A stretch of DNA of 64,000 nucleotides from Tridacna crocea (GCA_943736015.1 OX031066.1:8994245-9058244), one strand, 5' to 3'. Shown: positions 1 through 12,238, counted from the first letter of the stretch. Notes: a model not told the origin generated them from the sequence alone. Translations and numbers: made by a program.

Positions 1-422
1 AAAATACAGATAGCGAATGTGAACCTTTAATCTATTTTCACAATCGTCTCATGTACGGATGTTTTGAGAAAACCCCTACTTAAAGTCAGTAGCCTGTAGT
101 CCGCAGCCGGTACTGGTGTATGTTGCAAAACTCTAATAGGATTATGACGGCACGTGGTAGCCTTTTGACCAACAACACGGTGGACTCTTTCAGGCAGAAA
201 ACAATTTTGGGTGTCATTAATCTTTTAAAAGATAACCTAGAAGGTGAAAGAGAGGTAAAGACCGAGATCAGGTCGGCGTCATGTGGTGCATCATCTTTGT
301 CTGCTATACGTAGGTGATCAGCATCGTGACAAAAGGAGATACACTTCTAAATGATTCCTTTCCTTATTTCTTTTTTGTTCTGAATTTTAACCTTAATCTA
401 GGATTGGCTTTTTTTATATATA
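1..422. other. flank without recognisable gene
   Basis: AT-rich sequence. The only open frame, 120-317, is 65 codons with no recognisable domain and no splice context, so I treat it as chance. It ends in a TATATATA run (415-422) that forms the target of the next element. Confidence 0.4.
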
Positions 423-2230
423 TGTCGTAGTCCAAACTGGAATCTAGGCAGATCCGGAATCTGCCTAGACCAAATTGGAATTCTATTATGGTCCAGACCA
501 AATTAGAATTCTACTTTGGTCTAGACGGATTCCAGATCTGCCTAGACCAAATTAGGATTCCAGTTTGGCTAGGCAGATCCAGAATCTGCCTAGACCAAAT
601 TGGAATTTTTAATTTAAACCCAAAAATAAAAGGGGTTGCTCATCAGAAATTCAAAGTAAGACTTAGTGTTGAATGTTTTGCATTTTAGCAGGAAAAAATG
701 TAGGAAGTGGAGCAAATGGGGAAAAAAAGATAATGCTTTAACTAGAAATACATCTTAGTTGTAAACATATGTGGATCTGTTTGATTAATAGAAAGAAATA
801 ATCCAATAATAAAGTAGTAAGCATTGTTGGAAAAGGAGATTTTTTTTTTTTTTGTAATTTCATAAGAATTCTACCACAGAGTTGTATTTGTAAACCTGTT
901 TTATTTATTTTTTTTTTTTGCAGGACTGATATTGTCAAAATGAGAAAAATGATTAATAAATCTGGTAGAAATTATGATGGGAAAAGGAGAATCATTCATA
1001 CTGTATTTTCTTTATATCTTTTCCCAATAAATGGTAATTTATAATGTGTGATGGGTCAACCTATCTACCTGGCACAAGTATAATTATGATGTGTGAAGAC
1101 CAGTGAAAGTTGAAATTGTGAAAATATTGATAACCCTTTACCACTCAATGCTGACTCTTAAAACTGGGAAAGGAGCCTTTTGAAAACATTATGTGGATAG
1201 AAGAAAATTTTGGTAACTAGCATTTTCTCCTTTTCCCACAATAGTTTCTACCTTACCAAAGAAAAAATGCTCAATCTTAACCACATTGAAATCGTTGTCT
1301 GCAAGTGCTTGCAATTTGGACAAGGCTAAAATTTTGTCGTCTGGTAAAGGGTTAATTGCAAAAATAGTTACATGTAGCTGTAAAGGTATCTTTTTGACCA
1401 ATCACACATACAGGGACCATCTGGCTACCCTTTACATGAAATTAGAGAGATCACAGACAGTGTAACTGTACATATATCTCGGTTAATAGTTTCAAACATA
1501 TGACTGTTTATTAGATAGGTAAACATATCATCTACAGAAAATCTACGTGAAGTGAAATTTCAGTCTTGGTCAGCCAATGCAGTCAGTGTAATCTGACCAG
1601 TGTCGATATTTATTGCAGTTTCTAGATGGTCCTTTTTTACATGAAGGGTCACATTTACTAAACAATTTTTTTGTTTTTGAAATAATTCATTGTAATTAAT
1701 TGCTTTGTTCATGAATAATAAATGCCCAAATAATAATAATTATAAAAATAATAATATTATTATATAGACAAAAGTCCAATCTGTATTAATGTACATGCTG
1801 ATCTTTGTCTACATTTCCTACAAAATATATGATTTAAGTTGGGAACTACATAAACAGAAGAATGAGGATGAATTTGTAACTTACTACTTTTTTTTCCTTT
1901 TGTATAAGTGTTTACTTAATAAAGCATTTACAGAAAAGGTGTAAAAATCAAAATTCAAGTGATAAAGAAATGCTTTTTTTGTGTTAAAATGGGTATTTAC
2001 TGAAAAGATTCCAAAGAAAGAAAAGATTCCAATTTGGTCTAGGCAGATCCTGTATCTGCCTAGCCAAACTGGAATTCTCATTTGGCCTAGGCAGATCTGG
2101 AATTTGCCTAGACCAAACAGGAATTCTATTTTGGTCTAGACCAAACTAGAATTCTAGTTTGGCCTAGGCAGATTCCAGATCTGCCTAGGCCGATTCCGGA
2201 TCTGCCTGGATTCCAATCTGGCCTACGACA
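423..2230. mobile_element. foldback-type TIR DNA element, non-autonomous
   Basis: The ends are inverted: TGTCGTAG at 423-430 and its complement CTACGACA at 2223-2230, both bordered by TATA (419-422 and 2231-2234), a likely target duplication. The terminal 180-200 bp at each side are built from short palindromic units around GATCTGCCTAGACCAAATTG, so each arm can fold on itself as well as pair with the other. The interior holds no convincing coding sequence and contains a piggyBac-type MITE copy at 1134-1351. Superfamily is not assignable from the ends alone. Confidence 0.65.
1134..1351 (-). mobile_element. piggyBac-type hairpin MITE, diverged copy
   Basis: Starts CCCTTTACC after ATAA and ends GGTAAAGGG before TTAA. 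The central hairpin (around 1195-1245) has lost much of its left arm. Nested inside the foldback element. Confidence 0.7.
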
Positions 2231-2529
2231 TATACATGTATATATAAACTACTGACGGACATTCACGTTTCCTTTGGAAATGATGATTCTATTACATAAC
2301 TATACAACGGCAGTTATATCAGTATATATATTCAGTCTAGTTTTTTCTGGTCATGATTTTTCATTTTACTTTTTGGGTAAAAAAAAATCTAGCAGATATA
2401 ATTAAAGAAGTTTAATTTTGCATAAAACATGCGTTTTCACACCTCAGCATTAGTCACATTCATTGCGCGGAAAACATTCCGTGATTAATAACTCAACCAA
2501 ATAAACAAGGTGATCAACGGTATGGATGA

Positions 2530-3083
2530 TGTTATGTACATACCTAGTTACTCCTAGCTTTGTTCATGTGTGTATCTATTTTTGAATGGTTTTCCCCTGT
2601 TACTATTTGTAGAACTGGATTCTCTCTTGTGGAATATTGTGCTGGAAGTTTCCAGGCCTTTTTACAATCTGATTACTAGAAATTATGCAACTGATTTTAA
2701 CATGAATTTTCTGGAAGTTTCTCTGTTATTATAAAGGGAAAAGCTTTTTGCATCTCAGTTTTCACTAGTTAATACATGATTGCCAGACTACAGTGGTGAT
2801 TATTTTGTGTCATAATTAGTGCTTGGATTACATTCAGTTTGGATTCGGATCAGACTAGACTAAAGTGAGGATTACTTCGTGTGCTTGAATTACATTCAGT
2901 TTGGATCAGGATCAGACTGGAATTAAGACTGGAATAATTTGTCTTTTGAATTTAACGTCTAAGGTATTGTTTTGTACTATTGTTATATTGTCACTGTTTA
3001 TTTGATATTTTTGTTAATAAATTCTGTTAATTGTTATTGTTTGTTGCTGGCTTCTACTTTCTAGTTACGCCTGACTCGTAACA
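2530..3083 (+). repeat. 5' LTR of copy A
   Basis: Begins TGTTATG and ends CGTAACA. It carries a TATA-like box (ATTATAAAGGG, near 2730) and an AATAAA-type signal (TTAATAAATTC, near 3015). Compared with the LTRs of copy B it has an extra duplicated block around 2835-2905 with a repeated ATTACATTCAGTTTGGAT, which explains its greater length. Confidence 0.93.
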
Positions 3084-3088
3084 GAAAT

Positions 3089-3106
3089 TGGGGGCTCGTC
3101 CGGGAT
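3089..3106 (+). promoter_or_regulatory. primer-binding site, tRNA-Pro type
   Basis: TGGGGGCTCGTCCGGGAT lies 5 bp after the LTR. This 18-mer is the complement of the tRNA-Pro 3' end, the same primer type used by murine leukaemia virus (established knowledge). Copy B has one mismatch in this site. Confidence 0.85.
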
Positions 3107-3321
3107 TGGAAAATAGACTAGCGCATTCGTTTTCCTTTTGGGATTAATCATCGATTGGAAAAAAAGACATAGACGTTTGCTTTTCACGATTTGAATAAAT
3201 CTAATACATCCTGTTAGTCAAAATTTGTTACAGACAGTCTAGTTTTATTGAATTTTTTGTCCTACATTTTACTAATCTGTAATTATAATAGTTTTGTACT
3301 TGAATCCAGCAACAAACAAAC

Positions 3322-6300
3322 ATGTCTTTTGAATTAGATAAATTTACGGCTGAACCGTCTGTGGAGTTATTGAATTTAGGTAAAAAGACTGATTTGCTTA
3401 ATCTTGCTAAACACTATAAATTGTCTGAAATAAAATCTTCAATGCGTAAACATGAAATTAAGAACACTTTGGTACAATATTTTGTTGATGAGGAGATTTT
3501 CAATGAAAATGCTCTTTCCCTGATAGTTGACGTTCAGTCAGTTTCAAGTTCGAAAGAACTTGAATTGAAATTTCAGATCAGACAATTAGAAATTCAGGAA
3601 AGAGAGAAGGAAAGAGAAAGGGAAAGAGAAAGGGAGAGAGAAGAAATTGAAAGAGAAAGGGAGAGAGAAGAAAGAGAAAGGGAAAGACAGAGAGAAGAAA
3701 GAGAAGAGAGAGAGAAGGAAAGAGAAAGGGAAAAAGAAGAGAGAGAGAAGGAGAGAGAAGGAAAGAGAATTTCAATTAAGAATGACGGAAATAGAAATGC
3801 AAGAAAGAGCAAATCAGTCCAAGCAAAAGATTGAATATAATTTCGATGTTACAAAACATATTAGGCTTGTTCCTCCATTTCAAGAGAAAGAAGTTGATAA
3901 ATACTTCCTACACTTTGAAAAAGTTGCAGATAACTTAAATTGGCCAAAAGAGCACTGGACTTTGCTTCTGCAAAGTGTTTTGATAGGCAAAGCTCGTGAA
4001 ATTTATACACAACTAGGTGTTGAACAAAGTCATCATTATGAGACTGTTAAAGAACTTATTCTCAAAGGTTATGAGCTGGTCCCAGAAGCATATAGACAAA
4101 AATTTAGAAATTGTAAAAAAGATTCTAACCAGACTCATGTTGAATTTGCTAGAAACAAAGAACAGTTATTTGATAGATGGTGCTGTTCTAAGAAAATAGA
4201 CCAAAATTATGATAAACTAAGACAACTTATGTTAGTTGAAGAATTCAAACGTTGTATTCAATCTGATGTTAAGACATTCTTAGACGAAAAACAAGTTGAA
4301 ACTTTAGAAGAAGCAGCTCGTCTGGCTGATAATTACTACCTTACACATAAAGTTTCTTTTATTAATAAACCAAAACCTACGTCCTCACATCCCCAAAATA
4401 AATCTATGTCTGGTTATTCATCTGGCATGCCCAGTCAATCCAATACACCCAAACCCAATTCTACTAGTGAAACCAAAAGTCAATATCCATTATCTCGACC
4501 CACTTGTAACTATTGTAAGAAACCTGGTCACCTTGTTTCTGAATGTTTGAAATCAAAAAGGAAGTTAGAAAGTGATGAAGCCAAACCAACAGGGCTCACC
4601 ACTCTTAGGCCAAGGCCACAGTCTTCTATTAAAACCAATACAATTGACATAGTCACAAAACCCAAGTCTAATTCTACTATGGAGATTTTTGAACCATTTA
4701 AGTTGAATGGTTTTGTATCACTTTCAGGTGATAATTGCCCACCTACCCCTATTAAAATTCTAAGAGACACAGGAGCTTCTCAATCTCTAATTTTAGCAGA
4801 TATACTGCCTTTTTCTGAGAAGACTTCTTCTGGTACTAGTGTCCTTATTCAGGGTGTAGAGTGTGGAACTGTTAATATCCCTCTCCATTACGTGAATTTG
4901 TCATCAGATTTGGTTACTGGGCTTGTGGTTATTGGTATTAAACCTTCCTTACCATTTAAAGGTGTCCATTTACTGCTAGGCAATGACTTAGCTGGAGATA
5001 AGGTTGTGGTTAATCCACTTGTAACTGACACACCAAATATAGGTCAAACAGATGACCCTATCGAGCAGGAAATTCCTGACTTGTATCCTTCTTGTGCAGT
5101 TACCCGAGCTATGGCTAAAAAGGCCATTTTGAAAAACTCAAACTCTGACATTGACTTGACGGATACTTTTATCGGTCAATATTTCAATAATGAGATTAAA
5201 AAGTCTCTTGATCCCAGTTTGTCTGATACTCAGACAGACTCGTCAATGTCTCGTCATTCTCCACCAAGGTCTATTGACCAAGGTCACGACACGCTGTCAA
5301 AGTCACAGCTTATCCAGGAACAGCAAACTGATCCTGAGATTTCAAAATTAATTTTTAGGGCTTTACCTAAAGATGAAATTTCACAGGTCCCAATGTGTTA
5401 CTATATAAAGAATGGGATTCTTATGAGAAAATGGCGACCATTTGATGTCCCAGCTGATGATGAATGGGCTGTTTACCACCAAATTGTGGTTCCAAAGTCA
5501 TATCGCCATGAAATACTAAGTATAGCCCATGAAAGTCCTATGTCAGGTCATCTAGGTATCAACAAGACCTATCACAAAATTATTAATCATTTTTATTGGC
5601 CTGGTCTAAAATCAGATGTCTCTAAATATTGTAAAGCTTGCCATACATTTCAAATGGTAGGTAAACCGAACCAAACCATTCCCAAAGCTCAATTACAACC
5701 TATTCCTGCTTTTGATGAACCTTTCAGTTGGGTACTTATAGATTGTGTTGGTCCTTTACCTCGAACCGAGTCAGGAAATGAGTATCTCTTAACAATTATG
5801 TGTACTTCTACACGTTTTCCTGAAGCTATTCCTTTAAGGAACATCAAAACAAAGTCAATAGTCAAAGCTCTTATAAAATTTTTCACATTTGTTGGTCTTC
5901 CAAAATCAGTTCAGTCTGATCAAGGGTCAAATTTTATGTCTGGTATATTCCAACAGGTTATGCATGTATTAGGAATCAAGCAACATAAGTCATCCGCTTA
6001 TCACCCTGAAAGTCAAGGTGCTTTAGAAAGATTTCACCAGACATTAAAAAATATGATAAGGTCATATTGCTTTGACACTGAAAAAGATTGGGATGAGGGC
6101 ATCCATTTGTTACTATTTGCAGCCAGAGAATCTGTTCAAGAATCTCTTGGTTTCAGCCCTTTTGAATTAGTTTTTGGCCATTCTGTTCGTGGACCTTTAA
6201 AACTTTTGAAAGAGAAATTTCTCTCAAATGATAAAACACCTTTGAATTTACTACAGTATGTTTCTGACTTCAGAAATAGACTGTCTAGGGCATGTGAGGT

Positions 6301-8356
6301 TGCTAGGTCTAATCTTAAAACGTCTCAGGGCAAAATGAAAGCAAGATATGACAACCATGTTATTGATAGAAAATTTAAACCAGGTGATAAAGTCCTTGCT
6401 CTTTTACCAATACCTGGCAGACCTCTACAGGCAAGATATTTTGGACCCGACAAGAAAACAAGTGATTTAAACTATGTAATTAATACTCCAGGAAGGCGTA
6501 AAAACAAACAAATGTGTCATATAATTATGTTAAAGGAATACGTTGACAGAGATAGCTCTATTTCAAAACCAATTACAGTTGTAAAAACTGTCCCACAAGA
6601 ATCAAGTGTATTTGAAATTGAAGTAAATTCTGACTTTATTGATAAATCTGATCCTGGTCCATCTAAAGTTGAGGATTCTGATATTTTGAGAAACCTTAAC
6701 AACAAACTTTCTCACTTGGAACCATCACAACAAGAAGAGCTGAAACAGTTGATACATGAATATGAACATTTATTTCCTGATATCCCCACAAGAACTGATA
6801 AAATCTATCATGATGTCATTGTGGAAGATTCTAAACCAATAAAGCAACATCCATATAGAATGAATCCTTTGAAACAGAAATACCTCCAAGATGAAGTAAA
6901 ATACTTACTGGAAAATGACTTTATTGAACCTAGCCAGAGTAATTACAGTTCACCATGTATATTAGTACCCAAATCAAATGGAACATATAGAATGTGTACT
7001 GATTATCGTAAAGTGAACTCTGTGACAAAAACAGACTCTTTTCCAATACCAAGAATTGATGACTGTATTGACAAAGTTGGAAATTCTAAATATGTCACCA
7101 AATTCGACCTGCTAAAAGGATTCTGGCAAGTTCCACTGACTGATAGAGCAAAAGAAGTATCAGCCTTTGCTACTCCAAACGGTCTGTACCAGTACAAAGT
7201 TATGCCGTTTGGGATGAAAAATTCTCCTGCAACGTTTCAGCGACTTGTAAACAACGTTATATGTGGATTAGATGGCTGTGATGCATATATTGACGACGTC
7301 ATCATCTACTCAGACAGTTGGAGTGACCACCTTCAAAGAATCAGGAAGTTCTTCGACAGACTCAGTAAAGCGAAACTGACTGTGAATCTTGCAAAAACTG
7401 AATTTTGTCATGCTACTGTAACATTTCTAGGACATCTTGTGGGACCATCCTCGGATACCGCGGGGTCTCCCTATTTGCTACGCTACATCGACCCTGGGAC
7501 AATTGACTGATAAAACTTTGAATCAGTCGCCGAAAATCGATACGAAACGTCATAGCGTACAGTACACTCGCCCATCACAAAATGATGATGGAACCAATGA
7601 AAAGCCAGCATTCGGCCAGCGGTAAAGCGAGGGAAATACAACTAATTGTCCCAGGGGTCGATGTAGCGTAGCAAATAGGGAGATCCCGGGGTATCCGAGG
7701 ATGTTGTGGGACAGGGCCAAGTTAAACCTTTAGAAGATAAAGTCAATGCTATCTCTGAGTTTCCTGTGCCTAAATGTAAAAGACAGCTGATGCGATTTCT
7801 TGGTATGGCTGGCTACTATAGGAAATTCTGTAAAAATTTCTCAGGTATTGCTGAACCTTTAACAAATTTACTTAAGAAAAGCACAAAGTTCAAATGGAAT
7901 GACAAATGTCAAGATGCATTTGATCGTCTAAAAGCCATACTAAAGAGCGCACCAGTTCTCTTGGTACCTGATTTTGACAAATGTTTCAAATTAGCTGTTG
8001 ATGCAAGTGATGTTGGTATTGGTGCTGTTCTTTTACAAGAAGATAATAATGGTATTGATCACCCAGTTTGTTACTTTTCTAAGAAATTTAACAAACATCA
8101 GAAAAATTACTCTACCATAGAAAAAGAGTGTCTTGCTTTAATTCTGGCAGTCCAGCAGTTCGAAGTTTATTTAACTTCTTCAACTTCACCAATCGTTGTA
8201 TTCAGTGATCATAACCCTTTAAGTTTTCTACACAAACTTAAGAATAAGAATCAAAGATTACTGTGGTGGAGTTTATTGCTTCAAGAGTTTAATCTTGACA
8301 TAAGACACATAAAATGGAAAGATAACATTATACCAGATGCTCTTTCAAGAGTTTGA
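3322..8356 (+). pseudogene. gag-pol of copy A, disrupted
   Basis: The start codon at 3322 opens a Gag with a SAP-like N-terminus, a long Glu/Arg tract, a SCAN-like capsid segment and a CCHC knuckle (CNYCKKPGHLVSEC). A 10-bp GAGAGAAGGA-type expansion near 3757-3770 shifts the frame relative to copy B. After it the frame is open through protease (DTGAS), integrase and RT (YIDD) to 7445, where a 258-bp MITE inserts and supplies a stop at 7508. RT/RNase H coding resumes at 7713 and ends at 8356. Further defects: the second Cys of the integrase HHCC finger is Phe (CHTF against CHTC in B), and three codons of the GPY/F motif are missing (9-bp deletion near 6448). Non-functional as a unit. Confidence 0.93.
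7446..7703. mobile_element. Mutator-like MITE inside the RT domain of copy A
   Basis: A 258-bp insertion with terminal inverted repeats of about 60 bp (CATCCTCGGATACC... at 7446 and its complement ending at 7703). It is flanked by a perfect 9-bp target duplication TTGTGGGAC (7437-7445 and 7704-7712). Copy B shows the empty site, proving the boundaries. A 9-bp duplication with long TIRs fits the Mutator/MULE superfamily. No transposase is encoded. Confidence 0.9.
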
Positions 8357-8564
8357 AATTTCAATAGTCGTTTTTCCCTAAATCAAGTTTAAACTGTTTT
8401 TTCTTTTAAATTGTAATTTCATTACTTTGACTATTTTCATTAGTCTGAAATAATTAATATTTGAGTTTGTCATTTCCTATGTATACTTCAGTTAAAGTGT
8501 CATATACATGTATGTAAATAATATTGCAAAAAAGAAAGATTTATTTCATAAACATTTCTTTTTC

Positions 8565-8580
8565 TTTTCAAGGGGGAAAG
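8565..8580 (+). promoter_or_regulatory. polypurine tract of copy A
   Basis: AAGGGGGAAAG lies immediately before the 3' LTR, preceded by a T-rich stretch, the standard plus-strand priming site. Confidence 0.85.
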
Positions 8581-9153
8581 TGTTATGTACATACCTAGTT
8601 ATTCCTAGCTTTGTTCATGTGTGTATCTATTTTTGAATGGTTTTCCCCTGTTACTATTTTTAGAACTGGATTCTCTCTTGTGGAATATTGTGCTGGAAGT
8701 TTCCAGGCCTTTTTACAATCTGATTACTAGAAATTATGCAACTGATTTTAACATGAATTTTCTGGAAGTTTCTCTGTTATTATAAAAGGAAAAGCTTTTT
8801 ACATCTCAGTGTTCACTAGTTAATACATGATTGCCAGACTACAGTGGTGATTATTTTGTGTCATAATTAGTGCTTGGATTACATTCAGTTTAGATTCGGA
8901 TCAGACTAGACTAAAGTGAGGATTACTTCGTGTGCTTGGATTACATTCAGTTTGGATCAGGATCAGACTGGAATTAAGACTGGAATAATTTGTCTTTTGA
9001 ATTTAACGTCTAAGGTATTGTTTTGTAGTATTGTAATATTGTCACTGTTTATTTGATATTTTTGTTAATAAATTCTGTTAATTGTTATTGTTTGTTGCTG
9101 GCTTCTACTTTCTAGTTACGCCTCTACTTTCTAGTTACGCCTGACTCGTAACA
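8581..9153 (+). repeat. 3' LTR of copy A
   Basis: Matches 2530-3083 with about nine substitutions and one 19-bp tandem duplication of CTCTACTTTCTAGTTACGC near its 3' end (9104-9140). Confidence 0.93.
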
Positions 9154-9435
9154 ATGAAAAACCTTAATACTTCACTTTATTGTATCAAAAGACTATCAAG
9201 GACACTTACATCGGTAAACATGTATGTATATATATTTTCTTTCTTCTTCTTTTCAGAAAATTATGATTCTGTAGAAGCTAATTAGCCTATGTACTATGTA
9301 ATGGCCTCGATTACTTTATGATTTGAATTAGATCTAATGTAATGATTCTTAATATACACTATCATTCAAGAATCTTTGAACCATTATTCTCTCAAGGTGC
9401 TCATTGTCTCTCTGCTTCTCTCTTTAAATTATTTT
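9154..9435. other. AT-rich sequence, nothing recognised
   Basis: No open frame, hairpin or repeat that I can relate to the rest of the window. Confidence 0.35.
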
Positions 9436-9584
9436 GGGGGCGAAACGACTAGGGGAGGAAATGGTTTGGGGGCGAAACGACTAGGGTCCGGGGGCGAAAC
9501 GACTAGGGGTGAAAAATAGAGGCGAAACGACCAGGGGGAAACGACCAGGGGGGAAACGTCTTGGGGGCGAAACGTCCTGTTACC
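9436..9584 (+). repeat. G-rich minisatellite (GGGGGCGAAACGACTAGGG units)
   Basis: About eight imperfect copies of an 18-20-bp unit GGGGCGAAACGACTAGGG with varying G-runs. The repeated GGG/GGGGG tracts on the + strand could form G-quadruplexes. CpG-rich compared with its surroundings. Confidence 0.85.
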
Positions 9585-9814
9585 GATAACATCAATGTAC
9601 CTGCAATAGACCTTTCCTAATTTTATGTCTGATTATTCAACCAATGTTTGCGTAATTCTGTAGCTAAGTTTGTAACGTACAGGCTCGAAGTCCAGGAATC
9701 TGTAGTTTGATTTATTTAAACTATTAATGTGATAATCTTTCCAAAAGATCGTTTCAGTATCTGCTAAAAGACAGAGACAGTCTACTAACAAAAAAAACTG
9801 GGATTGATTGATTA

Positions 9815-10042
9815 TTTTCGTTTATTTATCGTCGCTACCGGTTGCCAATCTGAGCGACGCCCCCAGAAGAAGGTTAGTTGTTACGGGGGATAGTGCAAGG
9901 ACACAGGACGAAACTACTGAGAATTCCGCCTGGTTCTTTAACGTGCTCGGTGTGTAGCACCGTCACACGGGACCTCGGTTTAACGTCTCATCCGAAAGAC
10001 TATTAGTAATTTTTAGTTGTCCAGCCGGGGATTCGAACCCAC
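9815..10042 (-). mobile_element. tRNA-derived SINE, 5'-truncated
   Basis: Shares a ~220-bp body with the copy at 21023-21313 (on the + strand: ATCGTCGCTACCGGTTGCC, then the ACCTCGGTTTAA core). On the minus strand a B-box-like GGGTTCGAATCCCC is at 10027-10042, but the A-box half is missing. Confidence 0.75.
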
Positions 10043-10543
10043 AAAAAACTGGGACATCAAACATTTTGAATTTATAGCAAAAATCTTAACATTGAAATAA
10101 GGGTGTACGTTTGATCTCGGTGTTTCACCGTCAAAGTGGATGATCTACTTGGAAAGCTGTTGTGTTCTTTTTACGCACCGACTGGTTAACACACACGTGT
10201 CATAATTAAGTGTTTATCCCGTTTTGTCTTACGTTGATCACTTGTAAAGTTTTGGAATTATTAAAAGCTGTGACAGAGGGTAAGTCTGTTCTAATTACTG
10301 GTGCCAAAAGATGCATTTTTCTGCCTGAACATTTTTTTTTTCAAATGCATTATGTAACCTGGGTTATCAGGTCCCACTTTAAACGGTATATTTGCACTAA
10401 TTTCTTTAGGAATGGAGGGGGTATTTGTTTAAGTTAAACCTTATCTTACTAAATAATAAATATATTAAATGCCACTTTTAAAGCCGATAGTAAAGCCTCA
10501 AGAGTTATTTCAAAGGAATATCTCGAGGAAAAATATCTCCGTA
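10043..10543. other. unassigned sequence
   Basis: No gene recognised. A 75-codon open frame at 10210-10437 has no domain and no homologous copy elsewhere in the window. Confidence 0.3.
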
Positions 10544-11546
10544 TCGGATAGTGTAGATCTAGGACCAGACTGCACGTTCTTCCTGGTGTGATCTGAATCT
10601 ATATTGTCTGCAAAAGGTCATTGAGTCGCACTTGGTAGCCGAAGGGTTAATGCAATCTGCATACGAAAAGCTCTGTCAACACGCCCGGCAGGAGACAGCG
10701 CTTATAAATGATACCGCTTTACTCTCTGAAGTCTAGCGAAAAATTAATAAAACAACAGTTCTTTTTTGTGTGTGTCTTCGAAAAAGATAATTGATGAAAC
10801 TAACGGCACGGCCGTTTTAGGCTGTTTATCTATCGCGTTTAGGGTGTAATCCATTTAAAAAATATGACACTTTCACTGTTCGGGTATATACAAGTTTGGG
10901 AAAAAAACTGTCAGGTGGAAAGGGAAGCAACTCGTGGTGACGCGTCAGTAACGGTATTTGGCAAACGGTCTATTACCTCGATCTATAAATATTCATGAGC
11001 AATCATATGGAGTAGCGTGCAATCATAGGGCCAACAAGCCATGGAATCGGATAGTGTAGATCTAGGATCAGACTGCACGTTCTTCCTGGTGTGATCTGAA
11101 TCTATATTGTCTGCAAAAGGTCATTGAGTCGCACTTGGTAGCCAAAGGGTTTATGCAGTCTGCATACAAAAAGCTCTATCAACACGCCCGGCAGGAGACA
11201 GCGCTTATAAATGATACCGCTTTACTCTCTGAAGTCTACCGAAAAATTGATAAAACAACAGTTCTTTTTTGTGTGTGTCTTCGAAAAAGACAATTGATGA
11301 AACTAACGGCACGGCCGTTTTAGGTTGTTTATTTATCGCGTTTAGTGTGTAATCCATTTAAAAAATATGAAACTTTCACTATTCGGGTATATACAGGATT
11401 GGGAAAAATTGTCGAGTGGAAAGGGAAGTAACTCGTGGTGACGCGTCAGTAACGGTGTTTGGCAAATGGTCTATTACCTCGATCTATAAATATTCATGAG
11501 CAATCAAATGGAGTAGCGTGCAACCATAGGACCAACAAGGCATGGA
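10544..11546 (+). repeat. tandem duplication, two ~503-bp units
   Basis: TCGGATAGTGTAGATCTAGG starts at 10544 and again at 11047. The two units are nearly identical through CGATCTATAAATATTCATGAG to CATGGA. A short open frame in unit 2 (11135-11323) is closed by a stop in unit 1, so it is unlikely to be a gene. The first ~110 bp resemble the hairpin at 59949-60012. Confidence 0.9.
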
Positions 11547-12238
11547 ACAAATTGGTTTTGGAACGAAAAAGCCCAAGGTCAGTTGGCAAATTGTATCATT
11601 TCGCGAGAGGCTAGTTTCAATCAAAAATAAGTATCTCAACGATCGATAGCCTCGTCCAATGTATTTTAATATGCCATTTCAAATTACATATTTGAGTGAC
11701 ACTGTAATAGTCATTTGCCTGAGAAAAAATGAGTTTAACTGGGTTTATTTCCTTCGGTTTTGCACAAAATGGTTGAACTAAAACTCTACAAAGTTTGGGT
11801 ACGCTGTCTCGGTATAGACTCGGTATAAACTCTAAAGAGTTTGGGTACGCAATGACAAAATGGATACGCTGGCATATGTAGAAATATGTATCATATAGAA
11901 GATCTGCAAATCAAGATTTAAATTGAAATGTCGTCCTAGATGGCTGCAAATTATGAAGAAAATGGCAATATTCATGTATTTAAATTGAACTACTTTATGC
12001 CAAGTTTTATATTCTTGCGCTAAAACCCGGGACCTTTCGGAGGTTGATTAATTTATCAGTGTCATTGACGATCGACTTTTTTTGAAAAGGGCTAAGTTAT
12101 TACACTTGAAATTACGTTTTTCAGCCCTTCTGGCTTTTTTGCGATAAAAGAGCATATAATTATTGCTTTGTCTGTTTGTATGTGGTTAGGACAGAGAACG
12201 TAGTAATGGTATTCCAAAGCGTTTGAAGCATTTTCACA
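11547..12238. other. unassigned AT-rich sequence
   Basis: Nothing recognised apart from a short local repeat (AACTCTA-AAG-AGTTTGGGTACGC) near 11776-11850. Confidence 0.3.

Larger units (their letters stand above)
2530..9153 (+). mobile_element. LTR retrotransposon copy A, Gmr1-type Ty3/gypsy, inactivated
   Basis: Complete element with two LTRs (554 and 573 bp), TG...CA ends, a 4-bp target duplication ATGA (2526-2529 and 9154-9157), a primer-binding site, gag-pol and a polypurine tract. It is the same family as copy B on the other strand at 24997-31159. The domain order is Gag, protease, integrase, reverse transcriptase, RNase H; integrase before RT is the copia order, although RT and integrase themselves are gypsy-like, which marks the Gmr1 group. 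The LTRs differ at about nine positions plus a 19-bp tandem repeat in the 3' LTR, so this insertion is older than B. Coding is broken by a frameshift and an inserted MITE. Confidence 0.95.

Noticed and set aside
3578..3812. Minus-strand Leu/Phe/Ser-rich frames (and the same at 30006-30251 on +)
   Set aside because: Antisense shadows of the Glu/Arg tract of Gag.
4528..4770. Minus-strand frame inside gag-pol of A, repeated at 29048-29290 in B
   Set aside because: Conserved only because the sense coding is conserved; antisense shadow.
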